Source of the DNA: Pseudidiomarina aestuarii | GTDB taxonomy: Bacteria > Pseudomonadota > Gammaproteobacteria > Enterobacterales > Alteromonadaceae | Direction of reading: 5' to 3' | DNA length: 64,000 bases | Assembly (NCBI GenBank): GCA_003030745.1 | Contig: PYVG01000004.1 | Coordinates: 3,491-67,490, forward strand | Part shown: positions 19,614 to 29,910 of the stretch, one piece after another | Layout of the letters: each line of letters opens with the position of its first letter | Position numbering within the stretch: the first letter of the stretch is position 1 | Program-made: the position numbers and the translations under genes | Notes under the pieces: generated by a model | Database searches by the model: none | Told to the model about the DNA's origin: nothing | What the model saw: only the letters and a program-made list of their open reading frames with translations

Positions 19614-19713
19614 ATGGTGAACAGTGAACGGAAAGATCAAAAGACTAAAACTAGACCGTTCTTTTTTAGTTTTGGGTTTTCCTGTTAACTGTTCACTATT
19701 TACCATCTTTCCG
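19602..19713. repeat. Interspersed GTGAACA-type palindromic repeat, copy 1
   Basis: About 112 bases between coaBC and slmA. The left part carries AGTGAACAGTGAATGGTGAA and a second GTGAAC unit, the right part GTTAACTGTTCACTATTTAC in inverted sense. A 9-bp inverted repeat CGGAAAGAT (19629-19637) / ATCTTTCCG (19705-19713) encloses an AT-rich core. It overlaps the coaBC stop codon and ends just before the slmA ribosome site. Related copies: 25901, 53519 and 56266. Confidence 0.8.
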
Positions 19714-19723
19714 AGGATATTTG

Positions 19724-20305
19724 ATGACCAAGCCGAATAGAAAAGAACAGATACTTGCTACCCTAGCCGCTATGCTGGAAACCAGTCCCGGGCAGCGCAT
19801 CACTACCGCGCGCTTGGCCGCCGAGTTAGGCGTATCAGAAGCTGCTTTATATCGTCACTTCCCTTCGAAGGCGCGGATGTTTGAGGGTCTCATCGAATTT
19901 ACTGAGGACGCGGTCCTATCGCGCATCAATCAAGTGCTCGAAGTCGAGAAAGATACGCTCGTTCGCTGTCAGATGATGCTACGTGTGGTGCTCACTTTCG
20001 TCGAGCGTAATCCTGGTATTACCCGCGTGCTCACTGGTGATGCATTGATGGGTGAACATGAGCGTCTGCGCAGCCGTGTCACTGGTATCTTTGACAAAAT
20101 TGAAGCGAATCTAAAGCAAGCAATTCGCGAGCGCCGCTTGCGAGAGAATGTGCGAACTCGACTCGATGAAGGCATTCTAGCGAACTTGCTGATGGCGTAT
20201 GCGGATGGGAAAATTTCGCAGTTCGTTCGATCGGAGTTTAAACGTGCACCGACCGAGCATTTTGATGAGCAATGGGAAACGATGGCGCAGCAACTGCTGA
20301 GCTAA
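19724..20305 (+). CDS. slmA: Nucleoid occlusion factor SlmA
   Basis: TetR-fold DNA-binding protein that blocks FtsZ ring formation over the nucleoid. The 193-residue protein has an N-terminal helix-turn-helix with [20 protein letters not shown], followed by the [12 protein letters not shown] segment conserved in SlmA. A GAGG ribosome site precedes the ATG at 19724; a TTG one codon earlier is possible. It sits directly behind repeat copy 1. Confidence 0.95.
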   Translation: MTKPNRKEQILATLAAMLETSPGQRITTARLAAELGVSEAALYRHFPSKARMFEGLIEFTEDAVLSRINQVLEVEKDTLVRCQMMLRVVLTFVERNPGITRVLTGDALMGEHERLRSRVTGIFDKIEANLKQAIRERRLRENVRTRLDEGILANLLMAYADGKISQFVRSEFKRAPTEHFDEQWETMAQQLLS

Positions 20306-20321
20306 TTGCGCTCTCTTAAAA

Positions 20322-20351
20322 TGCCCGCGCGGCTATTCGGACGTGCGGGCA
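20322..20351 (-). terminator. Possible terminator at the 3' end of gpsA
   Basis: A 7-bp inverted repeat TGCCCGC / GCGGGCA with a 16-base loop spans the gpsA stop codon. On the minus strand it is followed by TTTT. It may end both gpsA and the convergent slmA transcript, but the loop is long and the T run short. Confidence 0.45.
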
Positions 20352-21352
20352 CGACTCAACAGATTGATTGCAGCTTGTTGTGGCGAGGTGTCACCGTAAA
20401 GCACTTCGTAAAGTTGCTCACAAATCGGCATTTCGACACCGTGACGACGAGCCAACGCAACCACTTCACGCGTATTACGATAGCCTTCTACCGCTTGACC
20501 AATTTCTGCCATAGCATCTTCAACCGACTTACCCTGCCCTAACGCAAGCCCAAGTCGGCGATTTCGCGATTGGTTATCTGTGCAAGTCAGGATGAGATCG
20601 CCCAAACCAGCCATTCCAGTGAAGGTTTCTGGGCGTGCACCAAGCTTCAAGCCCAGTCGTGTCAGCTCGGCCAGTCCACGAGTAATGAGAGCAGTACGGG
20701 CGTTGGCACCAAAGCCAATGCCATCAGCCATACCGGCGCCAATGGCGATAACATTCTTCACCGCACCACCGAGCTGCACACCAATGAAGTCATCGTTGGT
20801 GTAGACCCGGAAGCTCTTGTCGCAGTGCAGTAACTCTGAGAGTTCTTCAACGAAAGCGGGTTCTGTCGATGACATCGAAATAGCCGTGGGCAAGCCCTTC
20901 GCCATTTCCATTGCAAACGTTGGACCGGACAACACCGCGAGGGTGTGATCACTACCGAGAATTTCTTCGGCAACTTCAAATAACAGTCGACCGGTTTCCG
21001 GTTCGAGACCTTTGGTTGCCCACGCAATACGGGCATCTGCACGCATCAGTGGCTTAATATCATGCAGTAGCTGGGCAAAGCCGTTACTCGGCACAACCAC
21101 CACAATATTGCGAGCGTTTTTAACCGCAGCCGCTAGGTCATCGGTGAGTGTGAGTGAATCTGGCAAGCGAACACCCGGCAGATAGCGAGGGTTCTCGCGC
21201 CGGTGTTGCATAGTGGCGATTTGTTTACTGTCACGACCCCATAAACACGTGGGGGTACCCTTGCGCGAAAAACAAAGTGCTAGGGCAGTTCCGTAGGAAC
21301 CGGCACCTAGCACTGTTACTTGCGAGTGGGCACACGAACTATGGTTACTCAA
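20333..21352 (-). CDS. gpsA: Glycerol-3-phosphate dehydrogenase [NAD(P)+]
   Basis: Reduces dihydroxyacetone phosphate to sn-glycerol-3-phosphate for phospholipid synthesis. The 339 residues start with the dinucleotide motif [12 protein letters not shown] and contain [28 protein letters not shown] and the catalytic Lys region [18 protein letters not shown]. It follows secB in the yibN-secB-gpsA order known from E. coli. Confidence 0.97.
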   Translation of the reverse strand: MSNHSSCAHSQVTVLGAGSYGTALALCFSRKGTPTCLWGRDSKQIATMQHRRENPRYLPGVRLPDSLTLTDDLAAAVKNARNIVVVVPSNGFAQLLHDIKPLMRADARIAWATKGLEPETGRLLFEVAEEILGSDHTLAVLSGPTFAMEMAKGLPTAISMSSTEPAFVEELSELLHCDKSFRVYTNDDFIGVQLGGAVKNVIAIGAGMADGIGFGANARTALITRGLAELTRLGLKLGARPETFTGMAGLGDLILTCTDNQSRNRRLGLALGQGKSVEDAMAEIGQAVEGYRNTREVVALARRHGVEMPICEQLYEVLYGDTSPQQAAINLLSRARTSE

Positions 21353-21381
21353 GAAGAGTTCCTAGTTTCTGTATCGTCGAC

Positions 21382-21879
21382 TTACGCGTCAGCTTGCGCT
21401 TCGGCTTGCTGTTGACGCTGTTGCAAATGTTGTGCGAACACTGCGTCAAAGTTTACCGGAGCCAAGTTCAATTGCGGGAATGAAGCACGGCTTACCATGC
21501 TTGCTAAAACTTCACGCGCATATGGGAACAAGATGTTCGGGCAGAATGCACCAACTAAGTGTGCACGTTGTGCTTCTTCAATTGAATCAGCAATAGTGAA
21601 GATACCGGCTTGGTGAACTTCAGCCAAGAAAGCAACGTCGCCACCTACTTTGTTCGTCGCGGTAATTTTCAAAACGACTTCATAGGTGTTGTCTTCAACT
21701 TTGGTGTTCTTGACGTTTAAGTCGAGGCTCAACTCTGGCTGCCATTCTTTACGGAAAATAGCAGGCGTGTTTGGCGCTTCAAATGAAACATCTTTCACGT
21801 AAATGCGTTGAATTGCGAATTGTTGTTGCGCTTGCGCTTGGTCTTGTGCCGCGCCGTTTACTTGCTGCTCGTCAGCCAT
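21382..21879 (-). CDS. secB: Protein-export chaperone SecB
   Basis: Tetrameric cytosolic chaperone that keeps preproteins unfolded and hands them to SecA. The 165-residue protein has the conserved [19 protein letters not shown] start, an [12 protein letters not shown] strand and [20 protein letters not shown]- and C-terminal tails are rich in Gln and Ala. It lies between yibN and gpsA; grxC, found between yibN and secB in E. coli, is not here. Confidence 0.98.
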   Translation of the reverse strand: MADEQQVNGAAQDQAQAQQQFAIQRIYVKDVSFEAPNTPAIFRKEWQPELSLDLNVKNTKVEDNTYEVVLKITATNKVGGDVAFLAEVHQAGIFTIADSIEEAQRAHLVGAFCPNILFPYAREVLASMVSRASFPQLNLAPVNFDAVFAQHLQQRQQQAEAQADA

Positions 21880-21904
21880 GTCATTACTTCCTATTAAATT
21901 GAGG

Positions 21905-22333
21905 TTATTTCTTAATCAGCGGAAAACTAGCGGCTTGCCAGCTTGAGATCCCACCTTGGAGTACGGCAACCTTCTCAAACCCAGCTTTACTGAGGTTGCT
22001 GGCGACGCCTTTTGCGGTCATCCCTGTTGCACATACCAACACGATGGGGGCAGATTTGTATTTCTCAAGTGAACCTAACTCATTTTTCCGAATTCGTTCA
22101 GCAGTAAGGTGCACCGCATCTGCAATATGGCCCTTGCGATAATCATCCATAGAACGAATATCTACAAATACACCGTCGTTGCGGTTCACGAGTAACGTCG
22201 CTTGCTGAGCCGTCAATTGCTGAATATTTGACGTGGCAGCTTGCACCGAAGTTACAATAATGGCGATCAATAACACCACCCAGAGCGTACTCATAATGGG
22301 GTGATTTGCAGCGAAAGCCAGAATGTCTTCCAT
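21905..22333 (-). CDS. yibN: Membrane-anchored rhodanese-like protein YibN
   Basis: Single rhodanese domain (about residues 40-140) after an N-terminal membrane segment (about 13-29). The active-site loop [14 protein letters not shown] has the catalytic Cys and an intact loop, so sulfurtransferase activity is plausible. 142 residues, as for E. coli YibN. It is the first gene of the operon with secB (25-base gap). Confidence 0.92.
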   Translation of the reverse strand: MEDILAFAANHPIMSTLWVVLLIAIIVTSVQAATSNIQQLTAQQATLLVNRNDGVFVDIRSMDDYRKGHIADAVHLTAERIRKNELGSLEKYKSAPIVLVCATGMTAKGVASNLSKAGFEKVAVLQGGISSWQAASFPLIKK

Positions 22334-22440
22334 ACGACGTTATCTCCTACTAAAAAATCAAGCCACAGAGTATACCTACTGAAATGGCAGTTGCCAGTAA
22401 AATTTGCCCCATTTTTGCGGCTATTCGTAGCTTTCAATGG

Positions 22441-22464
22441 ATGCGATTTAGAGCAAAATCGCAT
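22441..22464. promoter_or_regulatory. Perfect inverted repeat upstream of gpmI
   Basis: ATGCGATTT / AAATCGCAT, 9 bp with a 6-base spacer, 48 bases before the gpmI ATG in the divergent yibN-gpmI gap. A possible -10 element (TAAAAT) overlaps its right end. It could be an operator; no regulator is identified. Confidence 0.4.
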
Positions 22465-22511
22465 AAAATAGCTGCAACATTCTGAAATTACTAGAAACCG
22501 TCGAGGCAGTT

Positions 22512-24047
22512 ATGACTCAAGCGAAAGCGCCACTCGCCCTGCTCATTTTAGATGGCTGGGGATATCGCGAAGAAACCCAAGACAACGCCATTGCGGCGGC
22601 GCGTACGCCGAACATGGATAAGCTGTGGGCCGAGCGCCCGCACACGCTAGTGGACGGCTCAGGTATGGCGGTGGGTTTACCCGACGGACAAATGGGCAAC
22701 TCAGAAGTTGGCCACGTCAATTTAGGCGCAGGTCGTATTGTCTATCAAGACTTCACGCGCATCAGTAAAGCTATTCAAGACGGTGAGTTCTCGAACAATG
22801 CTGTCTTCCTCGATGCGTTAGCTGCTGCCAAACAAGCGGGCGGCGCCGTACATATTATGGGGCTGTTGTCGCCAGGTGGCGTGCATAGCCACGAAGAACA
22901 TTTGCTGGCGATGGTTGAATTAGCCGCCCAGCAAGGTGCTAGCAAGATTTATGTTCATGCATTTTTAGACGGTCGGGATACGCCGCCGCGCTCCGCACGA
23001 GCGAGTATTGAGCGCTTTGAGCGTCGCTTCGCGGAGCTCGGTGTCGGCCGTTTCGCGAGTTTGTGTGGTCGCTATTTTGCGATGGACCGTGATAAGCGTT
23101 GGGACCGTGTCGAGCAGGCTTGGCAACTACTCGTGGACGGCCATGGCGCGTTCCATGCTGAGACCGCAGTAGACGCATTGGCTGACGCCTATGAGCGCGA
23201 TGAGAACGACGAATTTGTAAAACCAACCGTGATTGGTGATGCCGCTCCTATGCAAGACGGCGATGCGGTGTTCTTCATGAACTTCCGTGCCGATCGTGCG
23301 CGTGAACTGTCTCACGCCTTCCTCGATAGTGATTTCGACGGTTTTACTCGCTCAAAGCAGCCGAAACTGAGCTCATATGTTATGTTGACCGAGTATTCCA
23401 AAGACCTCCAGGGGCCGATTGCCTACCCGCCAGAACCACTCAATAACGTGCTTGGTGATTGGCTAGCGCAGCACAACAAGACCCAACTCCGCATTTCGGA
23501 AACCGAGAAGTATGCGCATGTCACTTTCTTTTTCAGCGGTGGCCGGGAAGAGGAATTCGACGGCGAGAAGCGGGTGTTGATTCCATCACCTAATGTTGCG
23601 ACCTACGATTTGCAACCAGAAATGAGCTCCGAACAACTCACCGATGCACTGGTTGATGCGATTCATGGCGGCGAGTTTGACGTGATTGTCTGCAATTATC
23701 CAAACGGCGACATGGTTGGCCATACGGGTAATTTCGATGCGGCGGTGAAAGCTATCGAGGCAGTAGATACCAGCATCGGTCGTGTCGTTGCGGCCCTGCA
23801 GGAAGTTGGTGGTGAGTGTTTAATTACCGCAGACCATGGTAACGCGGAACAAATGCATGACCATGACACGGGTCAGTCACATACCGCCCACACCAGCGAA
23901 TTGGTGCCATTTATTTACGTCGGGCGCGATGCTACCCCGCGTGATGGTGCGCGCTTGTCGGATGTTGCCCCCACCATGCTGCATTTGTTGGGGCTACCGC
24001 AACCAGCCGAAATGACTGGCACGCCGATCATGACGTTGAAACGCTAA
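22512..24047 (+). CDS. gpmI: 2,3-bisphosphoglycerate-independent phosphoglycerate mutase
   Basis: Alkaline-phosphatase-superfamily enzyme that interconverts 3- and 2-phosphoglycerate in glycolysis using two Mn2+. The 511 residues include [11 protein letters not shown] (metal Asp), the phosphoserine S64 in [27 protein letters not shown], and [12 protein letters not shown] near the C-terminus. envC starts at its stop (TAATG), as in the E. coli gpmM-envC-yibQ operon. Confidence 0.98.
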   Translation: MTQAKAPLALLILDGWGYREETQDNAIAAARTPNMDKLWAERPHTLVDGSGMAVGLPDGQMGNSEVGHVNLGAGRIVYQDFTRISKAIQDGEFSNNAVFLDALAAAKQAGGAVHIMGLLSPGGVHSHEEHLLAMVELAAQQGASKIYVHAFLDGRDTPPRSARASIERFERRFAELGVGRFASLCGRYFAMDRDKRWDRVEQAWQLLVDGHGAFHAETAVDALADAYERDENDEFVKPTVIGDAAPMQDGDAVFFMNFRADRARELSHAFLDSDFDGFTRSKQPKLSSYVMLTEYSKDLQGPIAYPPEPLNNVLGDWLAQHNKTQLRISETEKYAHVTFFFSGGREEEFDGEKRVLIPSPNVATYDLQPEMSSEQLTDALVDAIHGGEFDVIVCNYPNGDMVGHTGNFDAAVKAIEAVDTSIGRVVAALQEVGGECLITADHGNAEQMHDHDTGQSHTAHTSELVPFIYVGRDATPRDGARLSDVAPTMLHLLGLPQPAEMTGTPIMTLKR

Positions 24048-25195
24048 TGCGCATTCTGGTTGCTGCTCTTTTATTACTGCTGGCTGCGCCAAGTTACGCT
24101 TGGCAACAGAATGCGATAGAGAACGCGACTGCAGAAGAAAAAGCAGCAACCGAAGCGCGTCTCGAAGCTCTGGCCAAAGAGCTGGAGCGTCGAGAAGCCG
24201 CTATTCAACAACGCGCCAAACAACTGTCGATTACAGAAAACGAACTGCGTCAATTGGAGTTACAGATGAGCGCAGTGGCCGGTGAGTTGAACACTACTCG
24301 CGATGCCATTGCTGCCACTGAGGCTCGACTCGCTACCCTTCAACAGCAACAAACTGAACTTGAACAGCAGCAAGCACAGCAATTGGCGTTGTTGGCCAAG
24401 CAGCTGGATGCAGCTTACCGCATTGGTGAGCATGACTATTTGAAGTTGGTGCTGAATCAAGAAGACCCCGCGAAGTTTGAACGTTTGCTCGGTTACTATG
24501 GCTACTTTAATCGCGCTCGGTTAGAGCAAGTTGCGGAGCTGCGGGAAACACAGAATCAGCTGGAAGGTGTAAAAGCCGATATTGTCACCGAACAACAGAT
24601 CCTCGAAAACCAAGCACGTGAGCAGCGGCAACAGCAAGGCGTGCTGCAGTCACAGCAAAAAGAACAACAAAACATCGCCGCTAAGTTAGCGCGCGAGCAA
24701 TCCGCTGATCAGCAACGTATTTCACAACTCCGTAAAGACCAAGAAGCACTCGAACAAGTATTGGCCGCCATTATTGCCGCCATGCGTGATGAGCCACGAC
24801 TTGATGGCTTGGCGTCATTAAAAGGCAAGCTGGCTTGGCCTGCAGATGGCAAAGTGCAACGACTCTTTGGTGTCGCGCGCAGTGGTGGCGTTACTTGGAA
24901 AGGTGTGATTATTAACGGGACCGAGGGTGAGCCGGTGCGAGCCGTTGCAGATGGGCGCGTCTTGTTTGCTAATTGGTTACGCGGCTTCGGTTTAGTGATT
25001 GTGTTGGACCATGGTGACGGCTATTTGAGCCTGTACGGACATAACCAAACGATTATTCCGCAGGTGGGAGAGCTCGTTCGACAAGGTTCCACTATTGCAC
25101 TGGTCGGTCAGTCTGGTGGTCGCAGCGAACCGGGTGTGTATTTTGAAATTCGCGTCAAAGGTGACGCGGTGAATCCGACGCAATGGATGCGCTGA
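24047..25195 (+). CDS. envC: Murein hydrolase activator EnvC
   Basis: Periplasmic activator of the AmiA/AmiB amidases at the septum, recruited by FtsEX (also encoded in this window). A signal peptide (cleaved near SYA, residue 18) is followed by a long Gln/Glu-rich coiled coil (about 25-260) and a LytM domain (about 265-382). The catalytic LytM His of true peptidases is replaced (VYFEIR where active enzymes have LHFEIR), as expected for a regulator. The start overlaps the gpmI stop. Confidence 0.96.
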   Translation: MRILVAALLLLLAAPSYAWQQNAIENATAEEKAATEARLEALAKELERREAAIQQRAKQLSITENELRQLELQMSAVAGELNTTRDAIAATEARLATLQQQQTELEQQQAQQLALLAKQLDAAYRIGEHDYLKLVLNQEDPAKFERLLGYYGYFNRARLEQVAELRETQNQLEGVKADIVTEQQILENQAREQRQQQGVLQSQQKEQQNIAAKLAREQSADQQRISQLRKDQEALEQVLAAIIAAMRDEPRLDGLASLKGKLAWPADGKVQRLFGVARSGGVTWKGVIINGTEGEPVRAVADGRVLFANWLRGFGLVIVLDHGDGYLSLYGHNQTIIPQVGELVRQGSTIALVGQSGGRSEPGVYFEIRVKGDAVNPTQWMR

Positions 25196-25911
25196 TGCGG
25201 ACATTCGCCATTGCTCTGCTGATGTCCGTAAGTAGTGCAAACGCATGGGCTGCGCAGGTGGCCATTATTATTGACGATATGGGTCATCATCGCAGCAACC
25301 AACGTTTTATTGAACTCGCTTCACCGCTCACATTTTCTTTTCTGCCCTACACTGCCTTTGCGGCTGAGCAAGCTCAGCAAGCCGCCTCAGCTGGGTATGA
25401 AGTGATGCTACATTTGCCCATGGCCTCAGGCCCACATCATGACGCCGGCATCGACGCCCTACAACTGGATGAATCACAAGAAGAGCTAGTCGCACGCATG
25501 AATGCTGCACTCGCCCGCATCCCACAAGCTCGTGGCGTCAACAATCATATGGGTAGTCTGTTAACCACCAATGTCGCAGCTATGAAGTCGGTGATGACTG
25601 AGCTCGCGAACCGCGAACTGTTTTTTATTGATAGCCGCACCACTGCCGAAACTGTTGCTGAGGCTACGGCACGGTTAGCCGGAGTCCCGACTGCTCGACG
25701 GCATGTCTTTCTCGATCACGAACGCACGCCCGAAGGGCTAATCAAGGCTTGGGAAGAATTGTTGAAGCAAGCTGAGGAACGGGGTTTTGCTATCGCTATC
25801 GCGCATCCACACGATATGACTTACGACTTTCTGCGGGAACATTTGGGGGAACTCAATGAGCGCGGAATCAAGCTGGTACCAGTGTCAGAACTAACTGACA
25901 GGGAACAGTAA
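25195..25911 (+). CDS. yibQ: Divergent polysaccharide deacetylase YibQ
   Basis: Exported protein of the divergent polysaccharide deacetylase family (DUF610), 238 residues. A signal peptide ends near AWA (about residue 19); the domain has VAIIIDDMGHH (DD), the HLPM segment, NNHMGS and AIAHPHD. The ATG at 25195 shares a base with the envC stop (TGATG), arguing for coupling. A role in envelope glycan processing is plausible but unproven. Its last residues (REQ-stop) fall in repeat copy 2. Confidence 0.9.
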   Translation: MRTFAIALLMSVSSANAWAAQVAIIIDDMGHHRSNQRFIELASPLTFSFLPYTAFAAEQAQQAASAGYEVMLHLPMASGPHHDAGIDALQLDESQEELVARMNAALARIPQARGVNNHMGSLLTTNVAAMKSVMTELANRELFFIDSRTTAETVAEATARLAGVPTARRHVFLDHERTPEGLIKAWEELLKQAEERGFAIAIAHPHDMTYDFLREHLGELNERGIKLVPVSELTDREQ

Positions 25912-25974
25912 ACAGTTAACGGTGAACAGAAAAATACAAAACTATTCTCTGTTCACCATTCACTTTGTGTTTTT
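25901..25974. repeat. Interspersed GTGAACA-type palindromic repeat, copy 2
   Basis: About 74 bases between convergent yibQ and rpoH. It has GGAACAGTAAACAGTTAACG on the left and a perfect 10-bp inverted repeat GGTGAACAGA (25921-25930) / TCTGTTCACC (25948-25957). It contains the yibQ stop and ends next to the rpoH stop, so it may act as a two-way terminator. Confidence 0.75.
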
Positions 25975-26836
25975 AATTCATCGCCATTCGCAGTTTTTTC
26001 ATAGCATTGGCTTCGAGTTGACGCACTCGCTCAGCCGATACCTGATACTTATCTGCCAATTCTTGCAGCGTGGTTTTGTTTTCTTCATCTAACCAGCGTG
26101 CGCGGACGATATCTTGGCTGCGCTCGTCGAGAGTGCGAATGGCAGCAAACAAACGCTTTTGCGTATGTGCTTCCCACTGCTCAGTCTCAACTTCTTCAGC
26201 TAAATCAGAGCGTTTGTCTTCGAGATATTGAGCCGGTGAGTAGGCCGTACCGTCACGCGAATCATCATCATCAGAACTTAATTCAAAGGCTTGGTCATGA
26301 GCACTCATGCGTGCTTCCATTTCCAAAACTTCCGAGGTGCTTACCCCTAACGTCTCGGCTACCGTGTTCACTTCTTCTTGAGTAAACCAGCCCAAACGCT
26401 TTTTCATCTTACGCAGGTTGAAGAATAATTTACGTTGCGCTTTAGTAGTTGCTACCTTCACCATGCGCCAGTTCTTCAACACATATTCGTGGATTTCTGC
26501 TTTAATCCAATGCACAGCAAATGACACCAAGCGCACACCAACCTTAGGATCAAAGCGACGAACCGCTTTCATCAGGCCAATGTTACCTTCTTGAATCAAA
26601 TCAGCTTGTGGCAGACCGTAACCCGAATAACCCCGCGCAACATGCACGACAAAGCGCAAATGCGACATGATCAGCTGACGAGCTGACTCTAGGTCGTTAT
26701 CTTCGACTAAACGTTCTGCTAATTCGCGTTCTTCTTCAGCGCTCAGCATAGGAATGCGATTGACCGACTGAACATAGGCCTCCAGGCTTCCGCTCTGGGG
26801 AACCATTAACGCCATATTTGTCATTTCAGCACTCAT
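25973..26836 (-). CDS. rpoH: Heat-shock sigma factor RpoH (sigma-32)
   Basis: Alternative sigma factor for heat-shock genes. The 287-residue protein contains region 2 ([18 protein letters not shown], then [14 protein letters not shown]), the RpoH-box segment after [10 protein letters not shown] and a C-terminal region 4 helix-turn-helix ([19 protein letters not shown]). It lies downstream of ftsX as in E. coli. The 166-base gap to ftsX (26837-27002) would hold its promoters; I could not assign them firmly. Confidence 0.97.
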   Translation of the reverse strand: MSAEMTNMALMVPQSGSLEAYVQSVNRIPMLSAEEERELAERLVEDNDLESARQLIMSHLRFVVHVARGYSGYGLPQADLIQEGNIGLMKAVRRFDPKVGVRLVSFAVHWIKAEIHEYVLKNWRMVKVATTKAQRKLFFNLRKMKKRLGWFTQEEVNTVAETLGVSTSEVLEMEARMSAHDQAFELSSDDDDSRDGTAYSPAQYLEDKRSDLAEEVETEQWEAHTQKRLFAAIRTLDERSQDIVRARWLDEENKTTLQELADKYQVSAERVRQLEANAMKKLRMAMN

Positions 26837-27002
26837 GCAATTACATCCTCTTTAATTTGTGTCTGGAACCTCTTTGAAGTGCTCCATCCGAGTCACTTAC
26901 CAGACACACATCAGACCAGTGATGGCCTGAAAAGTTCCGTTATTCTAGCAAAGCTAATTAGGGTTGCAATAGCGCTGCCTATACCTTCGATATAAGGACG
27001 AT

Positions 27003-27983
27003 TTATTGTGGTTCAATACTACTGACGTGTTTTCTTACCGCCAAGTACGAACCAAACAGTCCAAACAGGATAGCCAGCAACCATAGAATGCCCATTTCAC
27101 TGACGCTCAGGCCTTCGAGATAAAATTGTGAATCATACAATTCACTAATCCCAACGACCGCATCTTGAATCCACCATATCAGTACGGCAGTGGCAAACCA
27201 CGCGATCACACCACCAATTACACCATACCACACCCCGGTATATAAAAAGGGGCGCTGGATGTAACTGTTTGTTGCACCCACCAGCTTCATCACGATAATT
27301 TCGTCGCGTTTGCTATTAATATTCAAGCGAATGGTATTGCCGACAATCAAAACAACCGACAAACACAACAAAATTGCCAGTGCTAGAAACCCATCGCGAA
27401 CCAAATTCAATAACGCTTGTAGGCGCTCAAGCCAGGTTAAATCGAGCCGAGCTTCAGCCACTTCACGTTCTTTTTGCAGCTCTAACAATAACGCTTGTGC
27501 AGCTTGCGCACTGCGCCGTTCGACCGCCGGTACTACCACCAATACATCTGGTAACGGATTCTCTGGCAAGGCATCCAGCGCATCACCGAATCCAGAACCT
27601 TCACGAAATTCAGCGAGTGCTTCGTCTTTTGGAATCCAACGCACCGACTCAATGTCGTCAGACAAATTCAGGCGCTTAGTAAAGGTGGCAATTTCTTGTT
27701 GAGACAAACCATTGCGCAAAAATAAGGTCATTTCTGCGGCTTGATCCCAGTCACCACCTACTTTTTCAGTGTTCTTTACTACCACATAGAGCGTTGCAGG
27801 TAGGGTTAAGCTTAATCCGAGCACCGCCATCGTCATCATGCTCGCTAACGGATACCGGGCTAATTCACCGAGACTCGCAATACACTGCTGTGCATTGTGC
27901 ACGAAAAACATGACAAAACGACGTAAGCCCGAAATCTTCACTTGGGAAGCGCCGCTGCTGCGTTGACGAAACAGTAGACTCAT
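27003..27983 (-). CDS. ftsX: Cell division protein FtsX
   Basis: Membrane partner of FtsE that links the ABC ATPase to EnvC in the periplasm. The 326 residues have a cytoplasmic N-terminus, four membrane segments and a large periplasmic loop (about 75-200) between the first two. It starts 3 bases after ftsE and is followed by rpoH, the standard ftsY-ftsE-ftsX-rpoH block. Confidence 0.96.
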   Translation of the reverse strand: MSLLFRQRSSGASQVKISGLRRFVMFFVHNAQQCIASLGELARYPLASMMTMAVLGLSLTLPATLYVVVKNTEKVGGDWDQAAEMTLFLRNGLSQQEIATFTKRLNLSDDIESVRWIPKDEALAEFREGSGFGDALDALPENPLPDVLVVVPAVERRSAQAAQALLLELQKEREVAEARLDLTWLERLQALLNLVRDGFLALAILLCLSVVLIVGNTIRLNINSKRDEIIVMKLVGATNSYIQRPFLYTGVWYGVIGGVIAWFATAVLIWWIQDAVVGISELYDSQFYLEGLSVSEMGILWLLAILFGLFGSYLAVRKHVSSIEPQ

Positions 27984-27986
27984 CGA

Positions 27987-28658
27987 TTAAGCCTCCTGCA
28001 AACCGTCGTTGATCATGCGACCGTCTTTGAGTGACAACGTGCGATAACGCAAGCGCGCAATCAAGCCCAAGTCATGAGTTGCAATCAACACTGAAACACC
28101 CACGCGATTAAAGTCTTCAAAGAGCTTGATGATTTCCATCGATAATTTGGGATCGAGGTTGCCGGTTGGCTCATCCGCCAGCAACAAAGGCGGCTTATTC
28201 ACTACTGCGCGCGCAATACCCACGCGCTGTTGTTCACCGCCCGAGAGCATCATTGGATAATGTTTAAGTTTGTCACCCAAGCCTACTTTTTCCAGCGATG
28301 CCTGCACACGTTTCCGCGCTTCCTGCATGCTGTAACCCTCAATCAACAAGGGTAAAGCGACGTTGTCGAGCACAGTTTTGTCCATCAATAAGCGATGGTC
28401 CTGGAAAATCATGCCAATGTCGCGGCGCACATAAGGAATTTGTTTGGCTGTGACACGGCGCAAATCGTGACCATTAATCAACACTCGGCCTGCAGTTGGT
28501 CGCTCCATCATGCCAATTAGTTTCAGCAAGGTACTTTTGCCAGCACCTGAGTGGCCAGTTAAAAAGGCCATCTCACCGGGTTCCACATGAAAACTCACCT
28601 GGTTCAAGGCTTGGAAACCGCCGGGATAGGTTTTACTGACCTGCTCGAACTTAATCAT
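27987..28658 (-). CDS. ftsE: Cell division ATP-binding protein FtsE
   Basis: ABC ATPase of the FtsEX complex. Walker A GHSGAGKS at residues 35-42, the signature LSGGEQQRVGIARAVV, and Walker B LLLADEPTGNLDP. 223 residues. Its ATG overlaps the ftsY stop (TAATG). Together with FtsX it controls the EnvC-amidase system encoded 3 kb away. Confidence 0.98.
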   Translation of the reverse strand: MIKFEQVSKTYPGGFQALNQVSFHVEPGEMAFLTGHSGAGKSTLLKLIGMMERPTAGRVLINGHDLRRVTAKQIPYVRRDIGMIFQDHRLLMDKTVLDNVALPLLIEGYSMQEARKRVQASLEKVGLGDKLKHYPMMLSGGEQQRVGIARAVVNKPPLLLADEPTGNLDPKLSMEIIKLFEDFNRVGVSVLIATHDLGLIARLRYRTLSLKDGRMINDGLQEA

Positions 28659-29815
28659 TAGGCTTGCGTCTCTGGTTGCTTCTCTGGTTGAATTTCTCTC
28701 TGAAACAGAGCCTGCACAAAATCTTTCGCGACAAACGGCCGCAAGTCATCAATACCCTCACCGACGCCAATGTAACGAATCGGTATCTGGAATTGATCGG
28801 CAATTGCAAAAATTACCCCTCCTTTCGCCGTGCCGTCCAGTTTCGTCAGCGTAATACCCGTTACGCCTACCGCTTCGGTAAATAGTTTGGCTTGGCTAAT
28901 CGCGTTTTGACCGGTACCCGCATCTAGAGTCAGCATTACTTCGTGCGGTGCATCCGGGTCGACCTTTTTCATTACGCGAACGACCTTTTTCAGCTCGTCC
29001 ATTAAGTGAGCTTTATTCTGCAAACGACCAGCGGTGTCGGCAATCAACACGTCCACGCCACGCGCTTTCGCCGCCTCAACTGCATCATAAATCACCGAGG
29101 CACTGTCCGCACCGGTATGTTGTGCGACCACTGGAATATCGTTGCGCTCGCCCCATACTTGTAATTGTTCTACGGCTGCCGCGCGGAACGTATCGCCCGC
29201 AGCCAACATCACTGACTTGCCTTCGCGCTTAAACTGCTGCGCCAGCTTACCAATGGTGGTGGTTTTGCCCACGCCATTCACGCCGACCATCAAAATGACA
29301 TAAGGACTCGCGGTTGCGGTTTGTAATGGTTGCTCCACCGCCGTCAGAATTTCTGTCATGTCGTCCTGCAGCAACTGATACAGGGCAGCCGCGTCTTGCA
29401 ACTGACGACGATCAGCCTGTGCCGTTAAGCGCTCGACAATTTTCAATGTGGTCGGCACTCCGATATCGGCGGTGAGCAGTTGGGTTTCTAAATCTTCAAA
29501 CAGCTCATCATCAATTTTCTTATCTTTAAACAAACCCCACAAGCCATCACCGATAGCCGTGGACGTCTTTTTCAAACCGCTGGTTAGGCGCTGCCAAAAG
29601 CTCGGTTGAGTCGGCTTTTCGGGCTGCTTCACTCGTGACTCTGCAGTAACCTGCGCACAAATTTCCGTCGCATCAGGGCTTAATGGTTTCGGCTCTGGTT
29701 CAGGCTCAGGTGTAGGCTGTTCGGTTTCAACAGCAGGCACGTCCTGATGTTCAACCTCTGTAGACTCAGAATCCTGCTTCTTCTCGGACTTTTTCTTAAA
29801 CAACGAAAACACCAT
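28658..29815 (-). CDS. ftsY: Signal recognition particle receptor FtsY
   Basis: GTPase receptor that brings SRP-ribosome complexes to the membrane. The N-terminal about 65 residues are acidic and Pro/Glu-rich (A domain), followed by the NG domain with G1 GVNGVGKTTTIGKL, DTAGRLQNK and TKLDGTAKGG. 385 residues. First gene of the ftsYEX operon, divergent from rsmD. Confidence 0.98.
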   Translation of the reverse strand: MVFSLFKKKSEKKQDSESTEVEHQDVPAVETEQPTPEPEPEPKPLSPDATEICAQVTAESRVKQPEKPTQPSFWQRLTSGLKKTSTAIGDGLWGLFKDKKIDDELFEDLETQLLTADIGVPTTLKIVERLTAQADRRQLQDAAALYQLLQDDMTEILTAVEQPLQTATASPYVILMVGVNGVGKTTTIGKLAQQFKREGKSVMLAAGDTFRAAAVEQLQVWGERNDIPVVAQHTGADSASVIYDAVEAAKARGVDVLIADTAGRLQNKAHLMDELKKVVRVMKKVDPDAPHEVMLTLDAGTGQNAISQAKLFTEAVGVTGITLTKLDGTAKGGVIFAIADQFQIPIRYIGVGEGIDDLRPFVAKDFVQALFQREIQPEKQPETQA

Positions 29816-29910
29816 GCCGACACTCGCCTCTTCTACAACTCTTAATCACATTACGCTACACTAGCGCCCATCTATTGACACTAGTTTACCTCATTAGGCG
29901 CTACTGTAGC

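Noticed and set aside
19602..19713. Repeat copy 1 as part of a CRISPR array or insertion sequence
   Set aside because: Units are neither regularly spaced with unique spacers nor linked to any transposase gene.
24100..24460. Small frames inside envC on both strands
   Set aside because: They arise from the Gln/Glu-rich coiled-coil codons of envC and lack independent signals.
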